From assembly GCA_001313065.1 (NCBI GenBank), contig BBFD01000147.1:1-9982 (forward strand): a stretch of 9,982 nucleotides of DNA. The letters run 5' to 3'. Each line of letters begins with the position of its first letter. Within the stretch, counting starts at the first letter, position 1. The stretch comes from Silvimonas sp. JCM 19000 (GTDB taxonomy: Bacteria; Pseudomonadota; Gammaproteobacteria; Burkholderiales; Chitinibacteraceae). The notes under the pieces were generated by a model. The model had not been told where the DNA came from, made no database searches, and saw only the letters and a list, made by a program, of their open reading frames with translations. The position numbers and the translations under genes were made by a program. This document shows positions 1 to 6,935 of the stretch, one piece after another.

Positions 1-185
1 CCCGGCGTGGCGCTTAGCGCGCCGGATCTGGCGCGGCGCGTGCCGCGGGAACCTCCGCGTTTAACCGGGTCTGTGGTGTTGCTTGTCACAGCCAGCAAAA
101 TCGGTGCTTGAGTGCCGTGACGCTGACTTTTATGCTGTGTCCGGCTTCAGGACGCCACTCACCTTAGCTGCGGAAAATCATAACA
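1..185. other. Upstream region, no confident gene
   Basis: Frame 1 is open from the window edge to a TGA at 109-111 (36 codons, rich in Arg and Pro). It could be the tail of a truncated gene, but the peptide matches nothing I know. Bases 2-25 can fold into a hairpin: CCGGC (2-6) pairs with GCCGG (21-25) around an inner GCGC-TTA-GCGC stem with a three-base bulge. No T-run follows it, so it is not a standard terminator. Confidence 0.3.
108..136 (+). promoter_or_regulatory. Candidate sigma70 promoter for the 186-445 gene
   Basis: TTGAGT (108-113) and TATGCT (131-136) are separated by exactly 17 bases, and each matches four of six consensus positions. The pair lies about 50 bases upstream of the ATG at 186. 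This is pattern matching only. Confidence 0.35.
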
Positions 186-445
186 ATGCAAACGCCTGAT
201 CTGATCCCCATTCCGTCCTCTAGCGAAGAACTCGACTATCTGCTCAGTCACTATGATGCGGGCGCCAAACTGCTGGCCGAAGCCAACGGCATGCTCGACA
301 GCATCCAGCCGCGCTGGCGCTGGCCGAGGCGCAACAGCAGCCGGTAGATATGGCACTGCTCAGCGCATGCAGTGGCCTGCACCACGTGCTAAGCCAGGTG
401 CGCAGCCACTACCAGGGATTGTTTGAGCTGGCGAAAAAAGGATGA
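186..445 (+). CDS. Small helical protein of unknown function (one-base frameshift)
   Basis: A coding stretch begins at ATG 186 (MQTPDLIPIP) and, as read, runs into a TAG after the frame breaks near 309. Adding one C to the CC at about 309-310 restores an 86-residue protein that ends LFELAKKG at TGA 443-445. The restored chain is rich in Leu, Ala, Gln and His and looks all-helical. It has no signal peptide, membrane segment or Cys, so it is probably a cytosolic accessory protein. I do not recognise the family. A weak purine stretch (GCGGAAAA, about 10 bases upstream) serves as ribosome binding site. It is followed by a T-rich terminator candidate and faces the lipoprotein gene tail to tail. 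Confidence that this is a real gene rests on the clean continuation of codon-like sequence across the single indel. Confidence 0.55.
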
Positions 446-485
446 GTGAGTGGCGGTAGAAGGTATCGCATCCTACCCAACTGCG

Positions 486-512
486 GTGGATCCTGATGGG
501 CCACTTTTTTTT
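486..512 (+). terminator. Probable intrinsic terminator after the 186-445 gene
   Basis: GTGG (486-489) pairs with CCAC (501-504), with a further CC/GG pair possible inside the loop, followed directly by eight T (505-512). The stem is short, but the T-run and its place 40 bases past the stop support the call. Confidence 0.45.
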
Positions 513-520
513 GGGGTCTA

Positions 521-542
521 GACGGGACCGCCGCGTCCCATC
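521..542 (-). repeat. Hairpin downstream of the lipoprotein gene
   Basis: GACGGGAC (521-528) faces GTCCCATC (535-542) around a six-base loop. In minus-strand RNA the one mismatch becomes a G-U pair, giving an eight-pair stem 18 bases past the lipoprotein stop. No U-run follows on that strand, so it may be a 3' stability hairpin or a weak terminator. Confidence 0.35.
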
Positions 543-560
543 CTATGACAGTGTTCTGGA

Positions 561-1010
561 TTAGATACCGAAGACGGTGAGTGGGGCGGTGGAGGTCACC
601 AGCGGGCTGTCTTTCAGCGCCGCCTGGATGGTCACCGGCAAGGCGCCCGCAACATGGGCGGGCGCACGGTATACGCCGCTGGCCGATATCTGGCCCACTT
701 CTGCATTACCACCCTGTATGCCATTGACCATCCAGATCACCTGATCGGTGGGACGGTTGCCGTTTTGCGCCTGAAACCAGAGGGAGCCGCCCGCATCCAC
801 ACGGCTGGAAGCCGCATACACGCTGAGCAAAGACGCTGCACCCGCGATCACCGGGGCGGCAGAAGCAGAAAGATTGGCATCGCCGCGCATGGCCGAGCAC
901 GCCGCCACCGCGCAACAACATAACAGCACCACCACCCGCCATTTGTGGCTGGATGTGGACGGGACCCGATCGATACGGCCGACGGGTGCCTGGGTGCTGG
1001 GGGCGGACAT
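561..1010 (-). CDS. Putative lipoprotein with one Ig-like domain
   Basis: An intact 149-residue protein. Residues 1-23 form a long N-region. Residues 24-37 are hydrophobic (WRVVVLLCCCAVAA) and end in a lipobox-like VAAC at 35-38, so Cys38 is the likely lipidation site after signal peptidase II. The mature part (about 65-149) has the pattern of a bacterial Ig-like beta-sandwich: VIWMVNGIQGGN, then GQISASGVYRAPAHV, then a strand ending TAPLTVF. Such modules usually occur as several copies in secreted or surface proteins, and a single copy on a lipid anchor is small for the type. It is likely exposed in the periplasm or outer membrane; the ligand is unknown. Start choice: AAGGA lies about 9 bases before ATG 1010. 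An internal Met41 would remove the signal sequence and is less likely. The gene has no frameshift. Confidence 0.7.
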   Translation of the reverse strand: MSAPSTQAPVGRIDRVPSTSSHKWRVVVLLCCCAVAACSAMRGDANLSASAAPVIAGAASLLSVYAASSRVDAGGSLWFQAQNGNRPTDQVIWMVNGIQGGNAEVGQISASGVYRAPAHVAGALPVTIQAALKDSPLVTSTAPLTVFGI

Positions 1011-1041
1011 GGAGCTTTCCTTCGCTTACGCGCTGAGATTC

Positions 1042-1060
1042 AGGGCGCAGACCGCGCCCT
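1042..1060 (-). repeat. Hairpin in the leader of the lipoprotein mRNA
   Basis: AGGGCGC (1042-1048) and GCGCCCT (1054-1060) form a perfect seven-base-pair stem with a five-base loop, 32-50 bases upstream of ATG 1010. It does not cover the ribosome binding site. On the plus strand it is followed by TGTTAATTTC, too poor in T for a firm terminator call. Confidence 0.4.
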
Positions 1061-1279
1061 TGTTAATTTCAGCTGCATATTATGATTATCTGATGGGAGT
1101 TGGAAAGGCCTGAATATGCCTTCGGGCGATAAAAGGTGAAATTTGTCATACAAAACGACTTAAGCACTCTGTAAGCATTGTGCTGAATGTTTAAAACACC
1201 TCACAAAGGCTGTCAGCAGCAGGTTGCGGCAAGTGAAAAAACGCCTACAGCGCGATCAGTTTTGCCCCGTTAGTAAGCC

Positions 1280-1306
1280 TTGATGTCAGGCGGCACAATC
1301 TATGCT
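1280..1306 (+). promoter_or_regulatory. Weak candidate promoter for the esterase-recQ pair
   Basis: TTGATG (1280-1285) and TATGCT (1301-1306) resemble -35 and -10 elements, but the 15-base spacer is shorter than the preferred 17. They lie about 75 bases before ATG 1382. Confidence 0.25.
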
Positions 1307-1381
1307 CGATTCCGCCTAACGACCCCGCTAGCCCGACGCCGCGTTGCGATGTGCGGACGGTGGTATGCAAGGAGAGCAACA

Positions 1382-2520
1382 ATGAATCAGCAAGAATTCC
1401 AGGGCCGTCTGGAACAGGCCCGCGGCAAAGTCAAGGAATGGACCGGTGTGGCCACCGGTAATGAACAACGCGAGCTGGCTGGCAAGCTTGAAGCCGAAGC
1501 CGGTCGCAGCACCGCGCTCAACCAGGCCGCCAGCGGCGTGCCGGATGCGCAAATGCAGGCCGTGCTGGACCAACTGGTCAAGCTGGGGGCCAAGCCCGTC
1601 GAGACCCTGAGCGTAGCCGCCGCCCGAGCCAACCCGACGCCCGCCGATGCCGTGGTGGCATTGCTGCAGGCACGCGGCCAGGACGCGTCGCCACAGCCAG
1701 TGGCCAAGATAGAAAACCGCACGATCGACGGCGCCACCGGCCCGCTGCAGGCGCGCATCTATTGGCCGCAAAACGCCGCCGCCAGCGCCTTGCTGCCGCT
1801 GATTGTGTATTTTCATGGTGGCGGCTGGGTGATTGCCGATCTGGATGTCTACGACGCCTCGCCGCGCGCGCTGGCCAATGGGGCGCAGGCCATCGTGATT
1901 TCGGTGCATTATCGCCAGGCACCGGAGCATCGTTTTCCGGCGGCCCATGACGACGCCTATGCGGCATGGCAATGGGCGCTGCATAACGCCGCCACGCTGA
2001 ACGGCGATCCCGCCCGGATCGCCATCGCCGGTGAAAGCGCCGGTGGCAATCTGGCCGCTTCGGTGGCGATCCGCGCACGCGACAATAATCTGCAAGTACC
2101 GCTGCATCAGTTGCTGATTTATCCGTGGCCGATTACTCCTTCAACACGCCGTCGCAGCAAGAGAACAAAGGCGCCAAGCCGCTCGATACCGCGATGCTGC
2201 CGTGGTTTTACGACAAATATCTGGCGCGGCCGGAAGACGGCAGCAGCCCGCTATTCTCGATTCTGCGCGCCACCGATTTGCGCGGTTTGTCGCCAGCCAC
2301 AATTATCACCGCCGAGATCGATCCGCTGCGCTCGGATGGCGAAGCGTATGCTCAACGCCTGACCACGGCCGGCGTGCCGGTGCGGTATCACGAATTCAAA
2401 GGCGTGACCCACGAATTCTTTGGCATGGGCGCGGTGCTGGATAAAGCCAACGACGCGGTCGAACTTGCAAGCAGTGAACTCAGACAGGCATTCCAACATG
2501 GCGAAGCGCCGCGCGTTTAG
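1382..2520 (+). CDS. CsbD-like domain fused to an HSL-family alpha/beta hydrolase (esterase; one-base frameshift)
   Basis: The restored protein has 379 residues. Residues 1-45 (MNQQEFQGRLEQARGKVKEW, then GNEQRELAGKLEAEAG) resemble CsbD stress proteins, normally free-standing and about 60 residues long. Residues about 55-379 form a hormone-sensitive-lipase-type esterase that hydrolyses carboxyl esters: oxyanion loop HGGGW at 145-149, nucleophile elbow GESAGG with Ser219, Asp314 in EIDPLRSDG, and His344 in GVTHEFFGMG. As read, the frame breaks at about 2125 (YP-WPIT); one missing G in CCGGTGG restores YPVADYSF. Start: AAGGAG at 1369-1374, seven bases before ATG 1382. There is no signal peptide, so it is probably cytosolic. 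Its 3' end overlaps the recQ start by 23 bases, suggesting cotranscription. The substrate cannot be told from sequence. Confidence 0.85.
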
Positions 2521-3996
2521 TAAATCCCTCGGCAAGGCGCTGAGTAGTTCAGTTGCTAAAACCCTGCGCGAGACCTTTGGTTTTGCCGAGTTAAGGCCAG
2601 GCCAGGATGAGGTTATCCGGTCGATTGCAGCGGGGCAGGACACCTTGGCCATCATGGCCACCGGCGCGGGCAAATCGCTGTGTTACCAGCTGCCCGCGCT
2701 GGCCTTGCCCGGTACCACCCTGATCGTTTCGCCGCTGATTGCCTGATGAAAGATCAGCAGGAAAAAACTGGTCGAGCTGGGCTTGCAAGCCGCCTTGTTC
2801 AACAGCACGCTCAGCGCGGCGGAAGAAGCCGAGGCCATGCAGCGTTTGCTGGCGGGAGAACTCGAATTTGTGTTTGTCACGCCCGAGCGGCTGGCGCGCA
2901 GCGAGTTTATTGATGCGCTCAAAACCATCCGCATCGACTTTATCGTGATTGACGAGGCACATTGCATTTCGCAATGGGGCCATGATTTCCGCCCGGCGTT
3001 TCTGCATATCGGCCAGGCTGTGGGCGACCTCGGCCGTCCGCCCATTCTGGCGCTGACCGCCACGGCCACTGATGAAATCATTGCTGATATCAAGCTGCAA
3101 CTTGATCGCCCGGATATGCGCGTGCTCAACACCAGCATCTATCGGCCCAACCTGGCCTTGCGCGTCGAGCACGTCACCCAACCGGCCGAGAAGCAACAAT
3201 TATTGCTGGAGCAACTGGCCGAAGGCGGCACCAGCATTGTTTATGCCGCCACCATCAAAACCGCCGAGGCCACCCACCAGTTTTTGCTGGCCAATGGCGT
3301 AGAAGCCTTGCTGTACCACGGCCGCCTGCCGTCTAAACAGCGCCACGAAAACCAGGACCGCTTTATGGCGGGCGAAGTAAAGGTCATTGTGGCGACCAGT
3401 GCCTTCGGCATGGGCATCGACAAGGCCGATATCCGGCAGATTATCCACTTTGAATTTCCCGCCACGGTGGAAGCGTATTACCAGGAAGCGGGCCGCGGTG
3501 GGCGCGATGGCGAGCTGGCCGAATGCGTGTTGTTGTATGACCTTGCGGATCAGCGCACGCAAAAAAATATTTTCTTGGTGGGCGTTACCCCACGCGGCGC
3601 GATATCGGCAAGGTTTATCGCACCCTCGAAGAAATGGGCGGCAGTCAGCGCGAAGCGGTCAGTACCAGGGCCCTGCGCCAGGCGTTAAAGCCGATGCCGC
3701 GCGGCAAGCAGGATGTGATTCTGGCGGTGCTGCGGCGTGACCGGCTGGTGGAGCTGGCCGATGAGCACTGGCGTGTTTCGGTGGAGGGCAATACTGGCGA
3801 GCATCTCGATAATCTGGCGGCGCGGTTTGAGGCCGTGGCGCTGGCCGACCAGGACAAGCTGGACCAGATGATGCATTACGCGCAAAACGCGCAATGTCGC
3901 TGGTGTTTTCTGCTGGAGTATTTTGGCGAAGCCGCGCCGTTTGAGCGCTGCGGCCATTGTGACAACTGTCTGGAACCGGTCGAGCTGGTCGCCTGA
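2498..3996 (+). CDS. recQ: RecQ-family ATP-dependent DNA helicase, short form (three one-base indels)
   Basis: The restored protein has 499 residues and is a 3'-5' superfamily 2 DNA helicase of recombination and repair. Motif 0 (FGFAELRPGQ, 27-36) precedes Walker A (ATGAGKS, 54-60, Lys59) and SPLIALMKDQ. DEAH is at 152-155, followed by the RecQ aromatic loop (HCISQWGHDFRP). Next come LTATAT, the helicase C motifs VATSAFGMGIDKADIR and YYQEAGRGGRDG, then GRYPTRRDIG. The zinc site CRWC..CGHCDNC keeps the four usual Cys and has one extra. The protein ends soon after the zinc/winged-helix part, so the C-terminal HRDC domain of E. coli RecQ is absent. Breaks as read: a missing C at about 2742, an extra A in the run at 2762-2767, and a missing C at about 3583. 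ATG 2498 lies inside the esterase gene; its ribosome binding site is weak, so translational coupling is likely. Family call very sure; orthology to classic RecQ less so. Confidence 0.9.
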
Positions 3997-3997
3997 T

Positions 3998-4019
3998 GCA
4001 AACCGTGCGAACGGTTTGC
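3998..4019 (+). repeat. Perfect hairpin just after the recQ stop codon
   Basis: GCAAACCGT (3998-4006) and ACGGTTTGC (4011-4019) form a nine-base-pair stem with loop GCGA, a stable GNRA tetraloop, starting two bases past the stop. No T-run follows, so it may protect the mRNA 3' end or act as a Rho-assisted pause site rather than an intrinsic terminator. Confidence 0.5.
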
Positions 4020-4073
4020 GGCGCAGGCGGTCGGAGTTAAAATTGCTGCCGTCTAGCCGGAGCCGCGCCGTTT

Positions 4074-4297
4074 ATGTTTGCCAATCTCATCAAGCTTGCA
4101 GGCTATCTGCAAAGCGTCAAACCCCAGACTTCCCTCACCGTCACTGCCGAACAGGCGCAACTGTCGCCCGAGCAATTCGACGCGCTGGTGCGGCAGTGGG
4201 CACACAAGTTACCGGCGGATTTTGAGTTGATTGATCAGCGCTACGCAAGGTGGGCGAAGAGCAATTTGTGGATGCGATCACCATCTACCGCAAATAA
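4074..4297 (+). CDS. Small protein of unknown function (one-base frameshift)
   Basis: ATG 4074 opens a chain MFANLIKLAGYLQSVKP that continues TVTAEQAQLSPEQFDALVRQ. As read it slips frame at about 4248; adding one base (likely C, giving TACGCCAAGGTG) restores KVGEEQFVDAITIYRK and the TAA at 4295-4297, for 74 residues in all. It is mostly helical with mixed charge and has no signal peptide or metal motif. I do not recognise the family. GGAG at 4059-4062 is a plausible ribosome binding site, 11 bases from the ATG. It lies 77 bases after recQ in the same direction and may share its transcript. An inverted-repeat element starts three bases past its stop. Confidence 0.55.
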
Positions 4298-4300
4298 ACG

Positions 4301-4457
4301 CATAGGGTGGGTCATGACCCACCATTCAAAGCCGTCACCCGAGACCGCGCGATTGGCATAGCGTTTAAGTCCGCGTGGTCCATAAAACCAGCGCCCGGCA
4401 GCCAGACCTTGCGCTTGGGCGTACAGCTTTGAAAGGTGGGTCGAGACCCACCCTATG
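4301..4457. mobile_element. REPIN/MITE-like element with 32-base terminal inverted repeats
   Basis: The left arm (4301-4332) and the reverse complement of the right arm (4426-4457) agree at 29 of 32 positions. Each arm holds its own palindrome: GGTGGGTC, two bases, GACCCACC. Two inverted palindromic units around a 93-base unrelated core is the architecture of REP doublets (REPINs), non-autonomous elements mobilised by RAYT-type transposases. No transposase gene is in the window. The element fills the gap between two convergent genes, a usual place for such repeats, and its arms could also stop transcription from both sides. I see no clear target duplication; CGCATAG recurs at 4299-4305 and 4464-4470 but not exactly at the element edges. 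Confidence 0.65.
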
Positions 4458-4472
4458 GGTTATCGCATAGCG

Positions 4473-4898
4473 TTATTGCCAGTACGGATCGATACCGTAG
4501 TAGTCATGGATGCCGACGGCCCACTGGTCATCCGCAAACACGGGCCAATGGTCTTTGTCAAAACCCGGTGCGCTTTCGAGCCGGGCGCGGTCCACCCCAC
4601 TCAGAATAAAACGTTCATTCACCGGGTCGGACTGCAGCGACGACCACGGCAGCGCAAACAGTTTGTCGCCGAGGCCCATAAAACCGCCGAAGGACAACAC
4701 GGCATAAGCGATGCGGCCACGGTCGATATCCAGCACGACCTGGTCGATCTTGCCCAGTTCTTCACCAAGATCATTCACCACTTTGGCACCTTCCAGCGTG
4801 CGCGATGCGATCACGCGGCGGCGGCTGGTATCAAAGGCAGCGCCCGCAGTGGCGCCCTGGTTGACCGGCAGATTAATGGGATTGGGGCTGTTCATCAT
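4473..4898 (-). CDS. PRC-barrel domain protein
   Basis: An intact 141-residue protein. After a loose N-terminus (MMNSPNPINLPVNQG), residues about 25-95 form a PRC-barrel: a strand with GAKVVNDLGEELGKIDQVVL, then DRGRIAYAVLSFGGFMGLGDKLFALPW. This arrangement is typical of the small stand-alone PRC-barrel proteins of proteobacteria, related to the H subunit of photosynthetic reaction centres and to RimM. The C-terminus (DKDHWPVFADDQWAVGIHDY) is also usual for the group. No export signal is seen. Biochemical role unknown; relatives are often linked to stress or membrane-associated assembly. Start choice: GAGGAG at 4903-4908 precedes two adjacent ATGs (4898 and 4895). The second has the better spacing, so either may be used. 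It is transcribed toward the REPIN-like element and carries no frameshift. Confidence 0.8.
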   Translation of the reverse strand: MMNSPNPINLPVNQGATAGAAFDTSRRRVIASRTLEGAKVVNDLGEELGKIDQVVLDIDRGRIAYAVLSFGGFMGLGDKLFALPWSSLQSDPVNERFILSGVDRARLESAPGFDKDHWPVFADDQWAVGIHDYYGIDPYWQ

Positions 4899-4920
4899 GA
4901 TGCTCCTCGCTCTATATACG

Positions 4921-4935
4921 GATGCGTTACGCATC
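4921..4935. promoter_or_regulatory. Palindrome upstream of the PRC-barrel gene, possible operator
   Basis: GATGCGT and ACGCATC flank a single central base, making a perfect 15-base palindrome 23-37 bases upstream of the PRC-barrel start. On the minus strand a TATATA (4918-4913) follows it. That would place transcription start almost on the ribosome binding site, so its role as a -10 is doubtful. A second perfect palindrome, GGCCGCCGGCGGCC, lies at 4966-4979. Confidence 0.3.
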
Positions 4936-5136
4936 GCTGATTGGATAAACCGAGCTTAGCGCTGCGGCCGCCGGCGGCCTGTCGGACGCGTCCGCATCAC
5001 CCGCGCCCACGTCACCCGTTAGTGCTAAAGAAAGCGCCTACATGTCAGACATCGTACCCAGCCCTTCACGCCGCTGACCGACAGCCCACGCGCGCGCTGG
5101 GCCGTTAAGGTTTTACATCGCTTACAGGATCAACTC

Positions 5137-6928
5137 ATGCCCTCGCGTATTGAAGACTATGCCTTGCTTGGTGACTGTGAAACGGCCGCCCTGGTCAGCA
5201 AGGCGGGCAGCATAGACTGGCTGTGCTGGCCGCGCTTTGACTCATCCGCCTGCTTTGCTGCGCTACTTGGCAATGACGCGCACGGTTGCTGGCGCATTGC
5301 GCCGGTGGCGGGCGAATTTGTGCAGCGCGCTTACCGGCCCGGCACGCTCATTCTCGATACGGAATTCCGCAGCGCCAGCGGCCGCGTGCGTATTACTGAT
5401 TTCATGCCGTTCCGCGACGAACATTCGCATCTGATCCGCCTGGTTGAAGGGCTGGAAGGCGAAGTCGACATGGAGCTGATGTTGCGCTTGCGCTTTGATA
5501 TGGCCTGACCGTGCCGTGGGTGCGCCAACTGCCCGAGCAAGACGGCATCCACGCCGTGGCTGGCCCCGATATGGTGGTGTTGCGCACGCCCGTTGCGCTC
5601 GAAGGCGTCGATCTGTCGACCGTGGCACGTTTTACGGTGAGCGCAGGCCAGACCGTGCCGTTTACGCTGTCGTACGGGCCATCGCATCTGCCCGCGCCGC
5701 CCGCGATTGATGTCACAAGAGCGCTGGCGCATTGCGAGCAGGAATGGCGTGCGTGGTCGGATCGCTGCCTGGAAGTCGGCGAATATAAAGACACGGTGCA
5801 GCGTTCGTTGATTACGCTCAAGGCGCTGACCTATGCCCCCACCGGCGCCATCGTCGCTGCCGCCACCACCTCGTTGCCTGAAGCCTTGGGGGGTGTGCGT
5901 AATTGGGACTACCGCTTTTGCTGGCTGCGTGACGCCACGCTGACGGTGATGACCTTGCTACGCGCGGGTTATGTCGAGGAAGCGGCGGCGTGGCGGTCGT
6001 GGCTGGTGCGCGCGGTGGCTGGCAGCGCCGATCAGATCCAGATCATGTATGGCATTGCGGGCGAACGCATGCTCGACGAAAAAAAAGAGATCCCCTGGCT
6101 GCCGGGCTTTGCCAATTCGGCCCCGGTGCGCATCGGCAATCAGGCTGCCACGCAATTGCAGCTGGATACCTATGGCGAACTGATGGATGCCTGTATCAGG
6201 CGCGGCGGGGCGGACTGGCGGCCGATGACGATGCGTGGTCGCTGCAATGCAATCTGCTGGAGCGGCTGGAGCGTATCTGGCAAACGCCCGATGAAGGAAT
6301 CTGGGAAGTGCGCGGGGGCGCGCAGCAATTTACTTCGTCCAAGATGATGGCGTGGGTGGCGGTGGATCGCTGCATCAAAACGGCGGAACAGTTTGATATG
6401 GACGGCCCGGTTGCACACTGGCGGCAATTGCGTGACCAGATCCATGCCGACGTTTGCGCCCAGGGTTTTAATGCGGAGCTGAACAGTTTTGTGCAGGTTT
6501 ATGGCGGCGACCAGCTCGACGCCAGTTTGCTGGGGCTGGCGCTGGTGGGCTTTCTGCCGCCCGATGATCCGCGCATTATCGGCACGGTGGCGGCGGTAGA
6601 AAAATATTTGCTGCAAGACGGTCTGGTCCTGCGCTATCGCACCGCCGAATCACGCGATGGTTTGCCCCCGGGCGAGGGCGCCTTCCTGGCCTGCAGCTTC
6701 TGGTTGGCAGATAACTGGGTGTTGCAAGGCCGGATGGACGAAGCACGCGCGCTGTACCAGCATTTACTGAGCCTGCGCAACGACCTCGGTTTGCTGTCGG
6801 AAGAATACGATCCGGTGGGCCAGCAAATGCTGGGCAATTTCCCGCAGGCGTTTTCGCATATGTCGATCGTGTTCACTGCGTTTGCACTGACCGGCGATGG
6901 TCCGATGGCGGGCGAACGCGCCAGCTAA
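5137..6928 (+). CDS. Glycoside hydrolase family 15 protein (trehalase/glucoamylase-like; two one-base frameshifts)
   Basis: The restored protein has 597 residues, the usual size for bacterial GH15. It begins MPSRIEDYALLGDCETAALV with SIDWLCWPRFDS at 25-36, the signature of the N-terminal beta-sandwich. The (alpha/alpha)6 barrel follows: RNWDYRFCWLRDA (255-267), ADDDAWSLQCNLLE, GIWEVRG with Glu391 as likely general acid, the GEGAFLACSFWLAD region, LLSEEYDP with Glu556 as likely general base, and GNFPQAFSHM near the end. GH15 enzymes invert the anomeric centre while releasing glucose from alpha-glucosides; this subgroup is often trehalase-like, but the substrate is not fixed by these motifs. 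No signal peptide: cytosolic. Breaks as read: a missing T at about 5499 (RFDYGLTVPW restored) and a missing C at about 6193 (DALYQARRGG restored). AGGA at 5126-5129 is seven bases from ATG 5137. Its stop lies seven bases from that of the next, convergent gene. Confidence 0.87.
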
Positions 6929-6935
6929 GCCCGGC

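Larger units (their letters stand above)
1011..1381. other. Divergent intergenic region (371 bases)
   Basis: This region separates the lipoprotein gene (leftward) from the esterase gene (rightward). It is A/T-richer than the flanking genes, as expected for promoters. On the minus strand, TTTCCA, 16 bases, CATAAT (near 1077-1104) is a possible promoter for the lipoprotein. A hairpin lies in that gene's leader and a rightward promoter candidate at 1280-1306. I see no small ORF or RNA gene that I can support. Confidence 0.4.

Noticed and set aside
654..923. Plus-strand open frame opposite the lipoprotein gene
   Set aside because: The minus-strand frame has a signal peptide, lipobox, Ig-like pattern and ribosome binding site; this one has none.
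1328..2107. Long minus-strand open frame (259 codons) opposite the esterase gene
   Set aside because: It mirrors a well-supported plus-strand gene with catalytic motifs; its product is rich in Arg, Gly and His and has no domain or ribosome binding site.
2591..3199. Minus-strand open frame of 202 codons opposite recQ
   Set aside because: It lies wholly within the helicase motifs of recQ and is a GC-bias shadow.
5042..5077. Eleven-codon ORF as an attenuation leader peptide
   Set aside because: It has no run of regulatory codons and no terminator/antiterminator pair before the GH15 gene; a missing base is a simpler explanation.
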